This document shows, one piece after another, positions 1 to 11,440 of a stretch of DNA of 64,000 nt (the first letter of the stretch is position 1; every line of letters begins with the position of its first letter). The translations under genes were made by a program, and so were the position numbers. The stretch comes from Leekyejoonella antrihumi (GTDB lineage Bacteria > Actinomycetota > Actinomycetes > Actinomycetales > Dermatophilaceae): NCBI RefSeq assembly GCF_007845645.1, contig NZ_VCQV01000007.1, positions 62,001-126,000 of the forward strand. Direction: 5' to 3'. The notes below the pieces were generated by a model, which ran no database searches, was not told the origin of the DNA, and saw nothing but the letters and a program-made list of their open reading frames with translations.

Positions 1-1573
1 CCTGGACCGCGCCGCCGGCACCCTCTCCGGCGGCGAGGCGCAGCGGATCCGTCTGGCCACGCAGATCGGGTCCGGTCTGGTCGGTGTGCTCTATGTGCTC
101 GACGAGCCGTCCATCGGTCTGCACCAACGCGACAACCACCGGCTGATCGAGACCCTGACCAGGTTGCGGGACCTGGGCAACACCCTGATCGTGGTCGAGC
201 ACGACGAGGACACGATCGCCACGGCCGACTGGGTCGTCGACATCGGCCCGGGGGCCGGCGAGCACGGTGGCGAAGTGGTCTACTCGGGCCCGGTGAAGGG
301 GCTGTTGTCGCAGTCCGAGTCGATCACCGGTGCCTACCTCGCCGGCCGTCGGGAGATCGAGACCCCCACGGTCCGCCGACCGCGCGACGGACGTGAGCTG
401 CGGGTGCGCGGTGCCCACGAGCACAACCTGCAGAACATCGATGTCGCGTTGCCGCTGGGCAACCTCGTCGCGGTGACGGGCGTGTCCGGCTCGGGCAAGT
501 CGACGCTCGTCAACGAGGTGCTGTACAACGTCCTCGCCAATCAGCTCAACGGCGCCCGCCATGTGCCGGGCCGGCACCGCACCGTCGAGGGACTGGACCA
601 CCTCGACAAGGTGGTGCACGTCGACCAGGGCCCGATCGGGCGCACGCCCCGGAGCAACCCGGCGACCTACACCGGGGTCTTCGACCATGTGCGGCGGCTG
701 TTCGCGGAGACCACCGAGGCCAAGGTGCGCGGCTACCTGCCGGGACGGTTCTCGTTCAACGTCAAGGGCGGACGCTGCGAGTCCTGCAGTGGTGACGGAA
801 CCCTCAAGATCGAGATGAACTTCCTGCCCGACGTCTACGTGCCGTGCGAGGTCTGCCATGGTGCGAGATACAACCGGGAGACTCTCGAGGTCCACTTCAA
901 GGGCAAGACGATCTCGGACGTCCTCAACATGCCGATCGAGGAGGCCAAGGAGTTCTTCGCGGCGGTCCCGGCGATCGCCCGGCACATGAACACCCTGGTC
1001 GACGTCGGTCTCGGCTACGTGCGGCTGGGCCAGCCCGCGCCCACCCTGTCCGGCGGTGAGGCGCAGCGAGTCAAGCTCGCGACCGAGCTGCAGCGGCGTT
1101 CGACCGGCCGCACGATCTACGTTCTCGACGAGCCGACGACCGGTCTGCACTTCGAGGACATCCGCAAACTGCTCGGCGTCCTGCAGGGGCTGGTCGACAA
1201 GGGCAACACCGTGGTGGTCATCGAGCACAACCTGGACGTCATCAAGTCGGCCGACTGGGTGGTCGACCTCGGCCCAGAGGGTGGCAACGGCGGCGGCCGG
1301 GTGGTCGCGACGGGCACCCCCGAGGAGGTGGCCCTCGTGCCGGAGAGCCACACTGGTCGGTATCTCGCCGCGCTGCTCGCCAAGGCGTCGTCGACGGCCC
1401 GGCCGTCGCAATCCGGCGCCCGCACCGCCGCGGCGAGCGCGGCGCGGCGCGGTACGGCCACGAAGTCAGCGACCACGAAGTCCGCGGCCAAGAAGTCCTC
1501 AGCCAAGAAAGTTACTGTCAAGAAGACCAGTGCGAAGAAGGCCGCAGCCAAGAAGACCTCGGCCGGTCGATGA
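1..1573 (+). CDS. uvrA: UvrABC excinuclease subunit A, 3' part
   Basis: UvrA is the damage-sensing ATPase of nucleotide excision repair. The gene enters the window open; reading from base 2 gives an ABC signature at once ([12 protein letters not shown]), then the Walker [14 protein letters not shown]. The second ATPase domain starts near base 420 with P-loop GVSGSGKST, carries the zinc-finger cysteines CESC and CEVC (about bases 775-860), a second LSGGEAQR and LDEPTTGLH. After the normal UvrA end (about base 1380) there is an extra tail of some 60 residues rich in Lys, Ala, Ser and Thr with repeated AKK units. It lies just upstream of a Rieske gene and uvrC. The identity is certain; the role of the tail is unknown. 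Confidence 0.97.
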   Translation, partial: LDRAAGTLSGGEAQRIRLATQIGSGLVGVLYVLDEPSIGLHQRDNHRLIETLTRLRDLGNTLIVVEHDEDTIATADWVVDIGPGAGEHGGEVVYSGPVKGLLSQSESITGAYLAGRREIETPTVRRPRDGRELRVRGAHEHNLQNIDVALPLGNLVAVTGVSGSGKSTLVNEVLYNVLANQLNGARHVPGRHRTVEGLDHLDKVVHVDQGPIGRTPRSNPATYTGVFDHVRRLFAETTEAKVRGYLPGRFSFNVKGGRCESCSGDGTLKIEMNFLPDVYVPCEVCHGARYNRETLEVHFKGKTISDVLNMPIEEAKEFFAAVPAIARHMNTLVDVGLGYVRLGQPAPTLSGGEAQRVKLATELQRRSTGRTIYVLDEPTTGLHFEDIRKLLGVLQGLVDKGNTVVVIEHNLDVIKSADWVVDLGPEGGNGGGRVVATGTPEEVALVPESHTGRYLAALLAKASSTARPSQSGARTAAASAARRGTATKSATTKSAAKKSSAKKVTVKKTSAKKAAAKKTSAGR

Positions 1574-1594
1574 CGAAGTCCTAGGAGGACGTAG

Positions 1595-2065
1595 ATGGCC
1601 CCGCTGGACCCGACTGGTGGACACCCCGGCGCCGAGCCGCACGAGAACCGTCCGGAGCGACGCACCGTGCTGCGCGGAGCGGGCGTGATCGCCGGCGCAC
1701 TGGCCGTCGGCGGCGCGGTGACCGCCTGCGGTGCGGGCGGCGCGGGGGCAGCCTCAGGCACTCCCGGGGCGAAGGGTGGCGATGCGACCGTTCCGGCGTC
1801 GAAGGTGCCCGAAGGCGGCGGCTACATCGATGCGACTGCGCAGGTGGTCGCCACCCAGCCGACCAGCGGGCAGTATGCCGCGTTCAGCGCCGTTTGCACC
1901 CATGAGGGGTGCATCCTGAACGAGGTCCTGGACCGGATGATTCTCTGCCCCTGCCACGGCAGCGAGTTCAGCATCACCGACGGGTCGGTCAAGCAAGGGC
2001 CGGCGACCGAGCCGCTGCCACGACGGAAGATCGCCAAGGTGGGCAGCAATCTCAAGATCACCTGA
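1595..2065 (+). CDS. Exported Rieske [2Fe-2S] protein
   Basis: This 156-residue protein has an N-terminal twin-arginine signal (RRTVLRGAG), a hydrophobic segment and a lipobox-like TAC near residue 48, so it is probably exported folded by Tat and may be lipid-anchored. The C-terminal half has both Rieske cluster motifs, CTHEGC and CPCHGSEF, the Cys-His pairs that hold a [2Fe-2S] centre. Such small Rieske proteins are common in Actinobacteria and their electron partner is not known. A perfect AGGAGG (1583-1588) sets the start 6 bases downstream. It sits between uvrA and uvrC, but nothing suggests a repair role. Confidence 0.85.
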   Translation: MAPLDPTGGHPGAEPHENRPERRTVLRGAGVIAGALAVGGAVTACGAGGAGAASGTPGAKGGDATVPASKVPEGGGYIDATAQVVATQPTSGQYAAFSAVCTHEGCILNEVLDRMILCPCHGSEFSITDGSVKQGPATEPLPRRKIAKVGSNLKIT

Positions 2066-2105
2066 GGTGGGACGCCGCCGCCTGCCCACCATCACACCCG
2101 TTTCG

Positions 2106-2111
2106 TAGGCT
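2106..2111 (+). promoter_or_regulatory. Putative -10 box of leaderless uvrC
   Basis: TAGGCT fits the actinobacterial TANNNT -10 consensus and ends 6 bases before the GTG of uvrC. No Shine-Dalgarno sequence is present, so transcription probably begins at or next to the start codon. Confidence 0.5.
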
Positions 2112-2117
2112 GGGCGC

Positions 2118-4178
2118 GTGGCCGACCCGACGACATACCGCCCCGGACCGGGGGAGATCCCCGTGGACCCGGGCGTCTACCGGTTCCGCGACAAGGACGG
2201 CAGAGTCATCTACGTGGGCAAGGCCAAGTCCTTGCGCAGCCGACTCTCGTCGTACTTCCAGGACATCGGCGCGCTGCACCCTCGCACGCGCACGATGGTG
2301 ACCACCGGCGCCAGCGTCGAGTGGACCGTGGTGCGCAACGAGGTCGAGGCCCTCCAGCTGGAGTACACCTGGATCAAGGAGTACGACCCGCGATTCAATG
2401 TGAAGTACCGCGACGACAAGTCCTACCCGTATCTCGCCGTGACGATGGGGGAGGAGTATCCACGAGCGCAGGTGATGCGAGGCACCAAGCGCAAGGGCAC
2501 CCGCTACTTCGGACCCTACGGTCACGCCTGGGCCATTCGCGAGACCCTGGACCAGCTGCTGCGGGTCTTCCCCGTCCGCACCTGCAGCGCCGGCGTGTTC
2601 AAACGTGCCGGTCAGGTCGGCCGGCCCTGTCTGCTGGGCTACATCGACAAGTGCTCCGCACCGTGCGTCGGGCGCGTGACCCCGCAGGAGCACCGGGCGA
2701 TTGCCGAGGACTTCTGCGACTTCATGGCCGGCAACACCTCGAGGTTCGTCCGCCGGCTGGAGGACCAGATGAAGCGGGCGAGCGCGGACCTGGACTTCGA
2801 GACGGCGGCTCGTCGGCGCGACGATCTTGCTGCGTTGGAGAAGGCGCTCGAACGCTCGGCCGTGGTGCTCGGGGACGCCACGGACGCCGACGTGTTCGGC
2901 ATCAGCCACGACGAGCTGGAGGCGGCCGTTCAGGTCTTCCACGTCCGCGGCGGCCGCATCCGTGGTCAGCGCGGCTGGGTCGTGGACAAGCAGACCGAAG
3001 GTGACCTGGCGCTCGCCGACGTCGTCGAGCGGCTGCTGCAGCAGGTCTACGGCGGCGAGTCACGCGACGGGGTGCCCCGCGAGGTGCTGGTGCCCGCGCT
3101 TCCTCCGGACGCGGCGGCCATGACCGACTGGCTGCGCAGCCTGCGCGGCGCCGGAGTCGACCTTCGGGTGCCGGTGCGCGGCGACAAGCGCACCCTCATG
3201 CAGACCGTCGAACGCAACGCACTGCAGGCGCTCGGTCGGCACAAGGTCGCACGAGCAGGGGACCTCACCGCGCGCAGCCAGGCCCTCGAGGAGCTGCAGG
3301 AGGCGCTGGGCCTGGAGCAGGCGCCGCTGCGGATCGAGTGCTTCGACGTCAGCCACGTCCAGGGCACCAACGTCGTCGCCTCGATGGTCGTCTTCGAGGA
3401 CGGGTTACCCCGCAAGGGGGAGTACCGCCGGTTCATCGTGCGCGGCACCCCGCAGGCGGACGGCACCGTCCGCCTCGACGACACTGCAGCGATGGACGAG
3501 GTCCTGACCCGACGGTTCAAGCGATACCTGCGAGATCGTGACGAGGCCGGCGACATCGAGCTGGCGCCCGAGGGAGACCGGGACTGCGAAGACGACTCCG
3601 ACCCGGTCATCAGCGAGCAGAACGCCTCCGGCGAGGAGATCGGTGCCCCGGGGGTGCCGATCGACGAGAAGACCGGGCGACCCCGTCGGTTCGCCTACCC
3701 TCCCCAGCTGATCGTCGTCGACGGCGGCAAACCGCAGGTCCAGGCCGCCGCCCACGCCATGGAGGCCCTCGACATCGATGACGTGGCCGTCGTAGGCCTG
3801 GCCAAGCGCCTCGAGGAGGTGTGGCTACCGGACGACGACTTCCCGGTCATCCTGCCGCGCACGAGCGAGGGCCTCTATCTGCTGCAGCGGGTGCGCGACG
3901 AGGCGCACCGGTTCGCCATCACCTTCCACCGGCAGCGCCGGTCGAAGGCCATGACCACGTCCGCCCTGGACGGCATACCCGGGCTGGGAGAAGTGCGACA
4001 GAAGGCGCTGTTGCGCAGGTTCGGCTCGGTCAAGCGGCTGCGCGCGGCGCAGATCGAGGAGATCGCGGAGGTGCGGGGCATCGGGCCCACCCTCGCTGCC
4101 ACGATTCATGCCGGCTTGCGAGAAGATGACCAGAGCGCACCCGCGGTGAACCTCACGACCGGTGAGGTCCTCGACTGA
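2118..4178 (+). CDS. uvrC: UvrABC excinuclease subunit C
   Basis: UvrC makes the two incisions of nucleotide excision repair. The 686-residue product has the N-terminal GIY-YIG nuclease ([19 protein letters not shown], from about residue 15), a UVR motif that binds UvrB ([17 protein letters not shown], near residue 210), the RNase H-like C-terminal nuclease ([11 protein letters not shown] near residue 405; [12 protein letters not shown] near 535) and a helix-hairpin-helix pair at the end ([23 protein letters not shown]). An acidic stretch of about 45 residues near 470-520 looks like a lineage insert between conserved blocks. GTG start, no Shine-Dalgarno, a -10-like TAGGCT just upstream. rapZ follows 10 bases after the stop. 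Confidence 0.97.
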   Translation: MADPTTYRPGPGEIPVDPGVYRFRDKDGRVIYVGKAKSLRSRLSSYFQDIGALHPRTRTMVTTGASVEWTVVRNEVEALQLEYTWIKEYDPRFNVKYRDDKSYPYLAVTMGEEYPRAQVMRGTKRKGTRYFGPYGHAWAIRETLDQLLRVFPVRTCSAGVFKRAGQVGRPCLLGYIDKCSAPCVGRVTPQEHRAIAEDFCDFMAGNTSRFVRRLEDQMKRASADLDFETAARRRDDLAALEKALERSAVVLGDATDADVFGISHDELEAAVQVFHVRGGRIRGQRGWVVDKQTEGDLALADVVERLLQQVYGGESRDGVPREVLVPALPPDAAAMTDWLRSLRGAGVDLRVPVRGDKRTLMQTVERNALQALGRHKVARAGDLTARSQALEELQEALGLEQAPLRIECFDVSHVQGTNVVASMVVFEDGLPRKGEYRRFIVRGTPQADGTVRLDDTAAMDEVLTRRFKRYLRDRDEAGDIELAPEGDRDCEDDSDPVISEQNASGEEIGAPGVPIDEKTGRPRRFAYPPQLIVVDGGKPQVQAAAHAMEALDIDDVAVVGLAKRLEEVWLPDDDFPVILPRTSEGLYLLQRVRDEAHRFAITFHRQRRSKAMTTSALDGIPGLGEVRQKALLRRFGSVKRLRAAQIEEIAEVRGIGPTLAATIHAGLREDDQSAPAVNLTTGEVLD

Positions 4179-4188
4179 AGGAGTTCCG

Positions 4189-5073
4189 ATGACTGACACG
4201 TCACCGCCCCGTTCCGCCGAGATGGTGATCGTGACCGGGATGAGTGGTGCGGGTCGGACCACTGCGGCGAACGTGCTGGAGGACCGCGGCTGGTATGTCA
4301 TCGACAACCTGCCACCGCAGATGCTGGTGCCGCTGGCCGAGCTGATCGAGAGGGACGACAACCGGCAGGTCTCGCAGTTCGCGGCGGTCGTGGATGTGCG
4401 TTCGCGAGCCTTCTTCACCGACCTGCGCGAGGGCATCGACCACCTGCGGGACCAGGGCTGGAGGCCGTCCGTCGTCTTCATGGATGCGACTGACGAGGCG
4501 CTGGTGCGCCGTTTCGAGTCGGTGCGTCGGCCGCACCCGCTGCAAGGCGAGGGGCGACTCCTCGACGGCATCCTGCGGGAGCGTGACCTGCTGCGTGACC
4601 TCCGGTCGAACGCCGACATCCTGCTGGACACCAGTGGTCTGAACGTCCACCAGTTGACCGCCAAGGTGCGCGAGTTCGTCGGCAGCGATGACGGCCCGGA
4701 CCTGCGGATTGCCGTGATGTCCTTCGGGTTCAAGTACGGCATACCGCTGGACGCCGACCTCGTATTCGACATGCGGTTCCTGCCCAACCCGTTCTGGAAC
4801 CCGCAGTTGCGTCCCTTCACGGGCAAGGACCAGGTTGTCGCCGACTTCGTGCTCGCCCAGCCGGGCGCCAGGGAGTTCCTGGATGGTGCCCTGGCCCTGC
4901 TGAAACCGATGACCGAGGGGTACCTGCGGGAGGGGCGCGGCTACGTCACCCTGGCGATCGGCTGCACCGGTGGAAAGCACCGGTCGGTCGCGATGACCGA
5001 GGCGCTGGCGGCCCGACTGGGATCGGCGCAGATCCGGTCGATCATCGTCCACCGCGACCTGGGCCGAGAATGA
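4189..5073 (+). CDS. rapZ: RapZ/YvcJ-type RNase adapter and nucleotide-binding protein
   Basis: This 294-residue protein belongs to the RapZ (YvcJ) P-loop family; in Escherichia coli RapZ directs RNase E to a small RNA controlling GlmS, whereas the actinobacterial role is less clear. The P-loop is VTGMSGAGRTTAANVLED at residues 9-26, with Arg where Lys is usual, a common variant in the family. The C-terminal domain has AIGCTGGKHRSVAMTEAL. The ATG at 4189 is preceded by AAGGAG (4178-4183); an in-frame GTG at 4162 lies inside uvrC and lacks a ribosome site. uvrC-rapZ-yvcK-whiA is a conserved actinobacterial order. Confidence 0.93.
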   Translation: MTDTSPPRSAEMVIVTGMSGAGRTTAANVLEDRGWYVIDNLPPQMLVPLAELIERDDNRQVSQFAAVVDVRSRAFFTDLREGIDHLRDQGWRPSVVFMDATDEALVRRFESVRRPHPLQGEGRLLDGILRERDLLRDLRSNADILLDTSGLNVHQLTAKVREFVGSDDGPDLRIAVMSFGFKYGIPLDADLVFDMRFLPNPFWNPQLRPFTGKDQVVADFVLAQPGAREFLDGALALLKPMTEGYLREGRGYVTLAIGCTGGKHRSVAMTEALAARLGSAQIRSIIVHRDLGRE

Positions 5074-5097
5074 TCACCCCACAAAGGTCTCCGCTCG

Positions 5098-5173
5098 TCC
5101 CCCGCTGGCTGAAGCCAGCGTGCCAGCGGGAGGTACCCCCAAGCTCGCTCCGATACTTCGCGGGGGCCCCGAG
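5098..5173. repeat. REP-like palindromic element between rapZ and yvcK
   Basis: Two alternative hairpins share one arm: CGCTGGCT (5103-5110) pairs with AGCCAGCG (5113-5120), or CCCGCTGGC (5101-5109) pairs with GCCAGCGGG (5122-5130). Downstream, 5144-5173 matches the minus strand of 33871-33899 at about 25 of 30 positions, including the shared core TACTTCGCG. The element therefore occurs at least twice in the window. It directly precedes the yvcK start. Confidence 0.6.
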
Positions 5174-6142
5174 GTGAACAGGTTTGCCGGGCCTCAGGTG
5201 AGTGCGCGGCCCGCGGTCGCCGCGTTGGGCGGCGGCCACGGGCTGGCAGCCTCTCTCCAGGCCCTCCAACTGGTCACCGATCGGATCACCGCCATCGTCA
5301 CCGTCGCCGATGACGGCGGATCGAGCGGGCGCCTGCGCGAAGAGTTCGACATCCTGCCGCCGGGCGACCTGCGCATGGCCCTCTCCGCGCTGTGCGACAC
5401 CTCGGAATGGGGCTTGCAGTGGCGAGACGCGCTGCAGCACCGGTTCGCCGGCGGCGGTCCCCTGGGTGGGCACGCTCTCGGCAACCTGATCATCGCCTCT
5501 CTGTGGGACCTGCTCGGCGACCCGATCGCCGGGCTGGACCTGGTGGGGCGGCTGCTAGGTGCCCGCGGCCGGGTGTTGCCGATGGCGGGGGAGCCGCTGC
5601 AGATCGAGGCGAGCGTTCTGGGCGCGGATCCGGCGTGCCCCGACGAGGTGACCAGCGTGCTGGGGCAGGTGGAGGTGGCGACCACGCTCGGCCGGGTGCT
5701 CAGCATCCGGTTGAACCCCGACCCGCCGCTGCCGTGTCGGGAGGCGGTGCACGCGGTGCTCGACGCGGACTGGGTCATACTGGGACCTGGTTCGTGGTTC
5801 ACCTCGGTGATGCCGCACCTGCTCGTGCCCGACCTTCGTGATGCCCTCGTACACACCTCGGCTCGACGGATGCTGACATTGAACATGGCGCTCAACACCG
5901 GTGAGACACAAGGGTTCAGCGCGTCAGACCATTTGGAGGTGCTCGCCGCGCATGCGCCCGACCTGCACCTCGACGTCGTGCTCGTCGACCCATCTGTCGT
6001 GCGCGACCGAGGTGATCAGCTGCGTGACACCGCGCAGGCGCTGGGTGCCGAAGTGGTGTTTGCGCAGGTGGCCGACCCGGAACGTCCGGGCACCCATGAC
6101 AGCCTGCGGTTGGCGGCGGCCTACCGGGATGTGGTGGAGTAG
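5174..6142 (+). CDS. yvcK: YvcK/CofD-like gluconeogenesis factor
   Basis: The 322-residue product is a YvcK family protein; in Bacillus and Mycobacterium such proteins bind UDP-sugars and are needed for cell-wall homeostasis on gluconeogenic carbon. It shows the N-terminal loop [15 protein letters not shown], then [17 protein letters not shown] and [13 protein letters not shown], which form the nucleotide-sugar/CofD-like core. GTG at 5174 is chosen because the family begins only a few residues before ALGGGHG; a further in-frame GTG at 5120 would translate the palindromic repeat. It is in the rapZ-yvcK-whiA run, 71 bases before whiA. Confidence 0.92.
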   Translation: MNRFAGPQVSARPAVAALGGGHGLAASLQALQLVTDRITAIVTVADDGGSSGRLREEFDILPPGDLRMALSALCDTSEWGLQWRDALQHRFAGGGPLGGHALGNLIIASLWDLLGDPIAGLDLVGRLLGARGRVLPMAGEPLQIEASVLGADPACPDEVTSVLGQVEVATTLGRVLSIRLNPDPPLPCREAVHAVLDADWVILGPGSWFTSVMPHLLVPDLRDALVHTSARRMLTLNMALNTGETQGFSASDHLEVLAAHAPDLHLDVVLVDPSVVRDRGDQLRDTAQALGAEVVFAQVADPERPGTHDSLRLAAAYRDVVE

Positions 6143-6213
6143 GTGGCTGGATCAGGGAGAGAGTCCACCCCGATTCCGGCCGCGGGAGATCAGCCGGTGA
6201 GAGGATGACGCGC

Positions 6214-7194
6214 ATGGCAATGACCGCGAGCGTGAAGGATGAGCTGAGCCGCCACACCGTGACCAAGGTCTGCTGCCGCAAGGCGGAGATCTCGGCGGTG
6301 CTGCGATTCGCGGGCGGTCTGCACATCGTCGGCGGGCGCATTGTCATCGAGGCAGAGCTGGACACCGCGCACGCCGCACGCCGGCTGCGACAGGACATCA
6401 GTGACATGTATGGCCACCACTCGGAGCTGCTGGTGATGAGTGCCGGCGGGCTGCGACGCAGCAGCCGGTATGTCGTGCGAGTGGTCAACGACGGTGAGGC
6501 CCTCGCTCGGCAGACCGGCCTGATCGACACCCGTGGCCGCCCCGTCCGAGGGATGCCGCCACGCGTGGTCAACGGCGCCGTGTGCGATGCGGAGGCGGCG
6601 TGGCGCGGGGCCTTCCTGGCGCACGGCTCGCTCACCGAGCCGGGGCGATCGTCGGCCATGGAGGTGACCTGTCCCGGTCCCGAGGCGGCGCTGGCACTCG
6701 TCGGGGCGGCCCGTCGGCTCGGCATACCGTCCAAGGCCCGAGAGGTGCGTGGCGTCGACCGGGTCGTCATCCGCGACGGCGACGCGATCGGTGCGATGCT
6801 CACCAGGCTCGGCGCGCATGACACCTTTCTGGCCTGGGAGGAGCGCCGGATGCGGCGCGAGGTCCGTGCCACGGCGAACCGGTTGGCGAATTTCGACGAC
6901 GCCAACCTGCGCCGCTCGGCCCGTGCCGCGGTTGCCGCCGGAGCGCGGGTCGAACGGGCACTGGAGCTGCTTGGCGACGACGTGCCGGACCACCTTGCAG
7001 TAGCCGGTCGGCTGCGGCTGGACCACAAGGAGGCCAGCCTCGAGGAGCTCGGCCAGTCGGCGGACCCGCCGATGACCAAGGACGCCGTCGCCGGGCGGAT
7101 CCGGCGGCTGCTGGCGATGGCCGACCGTCGAGCGGACGAGCTCGGAGTTGCCGGCACCGACGCGAACCTGACCCCCGACATGCTCGACAGCTAG
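6214..7194 (+). CDS. whiA: Sporulation/division regulator WhiA
   Basis: WhiA is a DNA-binding protein with a degenerate LAGLIDADG homing-endonuclease fold and a C-terminal helix-turn-helix; in Streptomyces it works with WhiB to switch on division genes, and non-sporulating Actinobacteria keep it too. The 326-residue product begins [12 protein letters not shown], typical of the family, contains the [16 protein letters not shown] segment and ends with the HTH region ([22 protein letters not shown] split over about residues 275-300). ATG 6214 is preferred because GAGAGG (6199-6204) lies 9 bases upstream; ATG 6205 directly abuts it. It ends the uvrC-rapZ-yvcK-whiA cluster. Confidence 0.95.
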   Translation: MAMTASVKDELSRHTVTKVCCRKAEISAVLRFAGGLHIVGGRIVIEAELDTAHAARRLRQDISDMYGHHSELLVMSAGGLRRSSRYVVRVVNDGEALARQTGLIDTRGRPVRGMPPRVVNGAVCDAEAAWRGAFLAHGSLTEPGRSSAMEVTCPGPEAALALVGAARRLGIPSKAREVRGVDRVVIRDGDAIGAMLTRLGAHDTFLAWEERRMRREVRATANRLANFDDANLRRSARAAVAAGARVERALELLGDDVPDHLAVAGRLRLDHKEASLEELGQSADPPMTKDAVAGRIRRLLAMADRRADELGVAGTDANLTPDMLDS

Positions 7195-7246
7195 ATGTGA
7201 TGGTCAGCACACGGGGTCTGGGCAAGTAGTTACGGGCTTGCGTGGA

Positions 7247-7267
7247 TCAGGCGGTTTGGGCGTGGTC
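7247..7267. repeat. 21-bp direct repeat, left copy
   Basis: The 21 bases beginning TCAGGCGGTTTGGG are identical to 7947-7967, exactly 700 bases away. The right copy is the 3' end and stop codon of the HNH-gene remnant, read on the minus strand. Confidence 0.8.
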
Positions 7268-7276
7268 CTCCGTTCC

Positions 7277-7372
7277 GCGGGTTGAGCCGGGCGGGCGCGG
7301 GACATGCCCTTCTGCGGGTTGAGCCGGGCGAGCGCGGGACATGCCCTTCTGCGGGTTGAGCCGGGCGAGCGC
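7277..7372. repeat. 37-bp tandem repeat of a GGTTGAGCC element
   Basis: Units starting GCGGGTTGAGCC begin at 7277, 7314 and 7351, a constant period of 37 bases; the third is partial and runs into a palindrome (about 7361-7385) ending CGTCGAAACC. From memory, GGTTGAGC...GTCGAAACC palindromes are common extragenic repeats in Micrococcales; here the left half has been amplified. Confidence 0.75.
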
Positions 7373-7946
7373 GTAGCGCGAGCCCGCGTCGAAACCTGGT
7401 GACGTACACGTACGGCCGGCCATGGCTGTGGTGCGGCTACCGGGCTGGAACGTGCAAGCGACCTGCTGGAACTCGTTGTCCCACGATGTCCCCTTGGACG
7501 ACCCCGAACTTGCGGGCTGCCCGTAGGCCCGGTACGCCACCCCGCCGCGGCGGAACCGCGGCATGGATGGCGCACGGCGCGTACTGCGAACATCGTCGGC
7601 CCGCCAGGCATGCGTCAGGCCGGTCATCGTGACCCACACGCCGGGATCCGGCGAGCCGAATGACCTGGCGGCCCGGTTCAGCCTCTCGGCGGCCACGCCC
7701 AGGTTCTCCAGGAGGGCATACGCGGACTTCACAATCCCCCGACTCCAGTGCGGGTCCAACTCGAGGCAGCCACAGCGATCATGGCCGAGGCCTGGCGCAT
7801 CTATGAGTCGAAGGCGAAGTACATCGTCGCGGGTCAGCTCCACTTCGATCCGAAGGGCGGGGCTGGCTGGACCAGAATGGCGCAGCCACAACGAAGGTCG
7901 CGCTCGGACCCTACGGCACGCAGAAGCGGCCGAAGCGGTGGTGGGG
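7373..7946. other. Non-coding gene debris between whiA and gap
   Basis: No intact gene is supported here. A minus-strand open frame (about 7745 down to 7590) has G/C-ending codons and reads like part of a protein, while a plus-strand frame at 7748-7880 is coding-like in its first part; neither has a convincing start or a recognised family, and they meet head to head. The segment lies between the two 21-bp repeats and looks like pieces of several decayed genes. Confidence 0.45.
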
Positions 7947-9300
<1,354 letters not shown>

Positions 9301-9305
9301 GACCG

Positions 9306-10505
9306 ATGCGGACGATCGAGGACCTCGGCGACCTCTCCGGCAAGAAGGTGCTGCTGCGCAGTGACCTGAATGTCCCGCTCGACGACGACGGTCACATCAC
9401 CGACGACGGCCGGGTGCGCGCCTCGGTGCCGACGATCCAGACGCTCACCAAGCAGGGCGCGCGCGTCATCGTGTGCGCCCACCTCGGTCGGCCGAAGGGT
9501 GAGCCGGACCCGAAGTTCTCGCTCGCACCGGCCGCGGAGCGGCTCGGCGAGCTGCTCGGCGCGCCGGTCGCGCTGGCAAATGACACGGTCGGCCCGTCGG
9601 CGCGCTCGACGGTGGACGACCTGCAGGATGGCCAGGTCGCCATGCTGGAGAACCTGCGGTTCAACAAGGGTGAGACCGCCAAGTCGGCCGACGACCGTGC
9701 GGCGTTTGCCCAGCAGCTCGCCGCGCTGGCGGAGGTCTATGTCAGCGACGGTTTTGGCGTGGTCCATCGAGAGCAGGCCAGTGTCTTCGACGTGGCCAAG
9801 CTGCTGCCACACGCGGCCGGCCTGCTCGTGCACGGCGAGGTCGAGGTGCTGCAGCGGCTCACCGAGCCGGACCGGCTGTATGCCGTGGCGCTCGGCGGCG
9901 CGAAGGTCAGCGACAAGCTCGGGGTCATCGAGAGCCTGCTCGGCAAGGCGGACCTGCTGCTCATCGGTGGCGGCATGGTCTTCACCTTCTTGAGGGCTCA
10001 GGGTCACGAGGTGGGCAGCAGCCTGCTCGAGGCGGACCAGGTCGATCGGGTGCGGGGCTACCTCGCCGACGCGGAACGTCGCGGCGTCGAGATCGTGCTG
10101 CCCGTCGACATCGTTGCCGCGACGAAGTTCTCCGCCGATGCGGATCACGACGTGGTCGCCGCAGACAGCATCCCGGCCGACCGGATGGGCCTGGACATCG
10201 GCCCGAAGTCGGGCGCCCTGTTCGCCGACAAGCTCAAGAGCGCGCGCACCGTCTTCTGGAACGGGCCGATGGGTGCCTTCGAGATGCAGCCCTACGCGGC
10301 CGGCACCAAGGCCGTTGCCCAAGCACTGGTCGAGGTCACCGAGGACGGCGCCCTGACCGTGGTCGGCGGGGGAGACTCCGCCGCGGCGGTGCGCCGGCTC
10401 GGTTTCGCCGACAGCGACTTCACCCACATCTCGACGGGTGGCGGAGCCAGCCTGGAGTATCTCGAAGGCAAGACGCTCCCCGGCCTCACCATCCTGGAGG
10501 ACTGA
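9306..10505 (+). CDS. pgk: Phosphoglycerate kinase
   Basis: It transfers the acyl phosphate of 1,3-bisphosphoglycerate to ADP in glycolysis. The 399-residue length is normal. Visible hallmarks are the substrate-binding [12 protein letters not shown] near the start, [27 protein letters not shown], and the C-terminal nucleotide site with [11 protein letters not shown] and [17 protein letters not shown] 9306 lies 5 bases after gap and 2 bases separate its stop from tpiA, so the three glycolytic genes are surely cotranscribed. Confidence 0.97.
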   Translation: MRTIEDLGDLSGKKVLLRSDLNVPLDDDGHITDDGRVRASVPTIQTLTKQGARVIVCAHLGRPKGEPDPKFSLAPAAERLGELLGAPVALANDTVGPSARSTVDDLQDGQVAMLENLRFNKGETAKSADDRAAFAQQLAALAEVYVSDGFGVVHREQASVFDVAKLLPHAAGLLVHGEVEVLQRLTEPDRLYAVALGGAKVSDKLGVIESLLGKADLLLIGGGMVFTFLRAQGHEVGSSLLEADQVDRVRGYLADAERRGVEIVLPVDIVAATKFSADADHDVVAADSIPADRMGLDIGPKSGALFADKLKSARTVFWNGPMGAFEMQPYAAGTKAVAQALVEVTEDGALTVVGGGDSAAAVRRLGFADSDFTHISTGGGASLEYLEGKTLPGLTILED

Positions 10506-10507
10506 CT

Positions 10508-11341
10508 GTGGCAGCAAAGACATCCGGGAGCGGCGCTGCGCCGAGCTCGGGACGCATTACGCTGATCGCCGGCAACTGGAAGATGAACCTGGACCACGTC
10601 CAGGGCACGGTGCTGGTCCAAAAGCTCGACTGGACGCTGCGGGACAAGAAGCACGACTTCGACCAGGTCGAGGTCGCGGTGGTTCCACCGTTCACCGACC
10701 TGCGGTCGGTGCAGACGCTCATCGACGGTGACAAGCTGCGCCTGCGGCTCGGCGCCCAGGATCTTTCGTGCCACGACTCCGGCGCCTACACCGGCGAGGT
10801 GTCCGGTGCCTTCCTGGCGCGGCTGGGCTGCACGTATGCGGTGGTCGGGCACAGTGAGCGTCGCGAGTACCACCAGGAGACAGACGCCGTCGTCAGGGCC
10901 AAGGTGAAGGCGGCCTACCGGCACGAGCTGACACCCATCCTCTGCGTCGGGGAGCCGCTCGAGGTGCGCAAGGAGGGCGGGCAGGTCGAGCACGTCGTCG
11001 GCCAGCTCACTGCCGCTCTGGAGGGCCTGGAGGCGGCGCAGGCCGGGACCATCGTGATCGCGTACGAACCGGTGTGGGCCATCGGCACCGGTGAGGTCGC
11101 CACGCCCGAGGATGCGCAAGAGGTCTGCGCGGCCATTCGTGACCAGCTCGCCCAGCTCTACAGCGGCGACCTGGCCGACCGGGTCCGCATCCTCTACGGC
11201 GGCTCCGTCAAGCCGGGTAACGTCGCATCGATCATGGCGCAGACCGACGTCGACGGTGCCCTCGTCGGGGGTGCCTCGACGGACCCGGTGGACTTCGCGT
11301 CGATCTGTCGCTACCAGTCCCACCTGGGCACAACTTCCTGA
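10508..11341 (+). CDS. tpiA: Triosephosphate isomerase
   Basis: It interconverts dihydroxyacetone phosphate and glyceraldehyde-3-phosphate. The 277-residue protein has all signatures: GNWKMNLDH with the substrate Lys, the catalytic His in [24 protein letters not shown] with the catalytic Glu and flexible loop, and [10 protein letters not shown]. About 15 extra polar residues precede the usual start ([14 protein letters not shown]). GTG start overlaps the end of the pgk ribosome region; GGAGGACTGACT upstream supplies the ribosome site. Confidence 0.97.
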   Translation: MAAKTSGSGAAPSSGRITLIAGNWKMNLDHVQGTVLVQKLDWTLRDKKHDFDQVEVAVVPPFTDLRSVQTLIDGDKLRLRLGAQDLSCHDSGAYTGEVSGAFLARLGCTYAVVGHSERREYHQETDAVVRAKVKAAYRHELTPILCVGEPLEVRKEGGQVEHVVGQLTAALEGLEAAQAGTIVIAYEPVWAIGTGEVATPEDAQEVCAAIRDQLAQLYSGDLADRVRILYGGSVKPGNVASIMAQTDVDGALVGGASTDPVDFASICRYQSHLGTTS

Positions 11342-11346
11342 CAGGC

Positions 11347-11364
11347 ATTCGGGACGGCCCGAAT
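11347..11364. terminator. Hairpin after tpiA
   Basis: ATTCGGG-ACGG-CCCGAAT is a perfect 7-bp stem with a 4-base loop, 6 bases after the tpiA stop. No T-tract follows, so it may attenuate or stabilise rather than terminate. A smaller AACC...GGTT pair follows at about 11373-11387. Confidence 0.45.
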
Positions 11365-11440
11365 CACCGTGTAACCTTGCTGAGGTTGGTCTCATGCCAG
11401 CCGTACATGCCGAGTTCGAGTGCGAAGGTGAGCATCCCGC

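Noticed and set aside
7277-7372. Possible CRISPR array
   Set aside because: The 37-base units are contiguous without spacers and no cas gene is near.
7247-7891. A 214-codon minus-strand open frame as a real gene
   Set aside because: Its C-terminal third translates the tandem repeat, its start is a weak TTG, and codon use is coding-like in only part of it.
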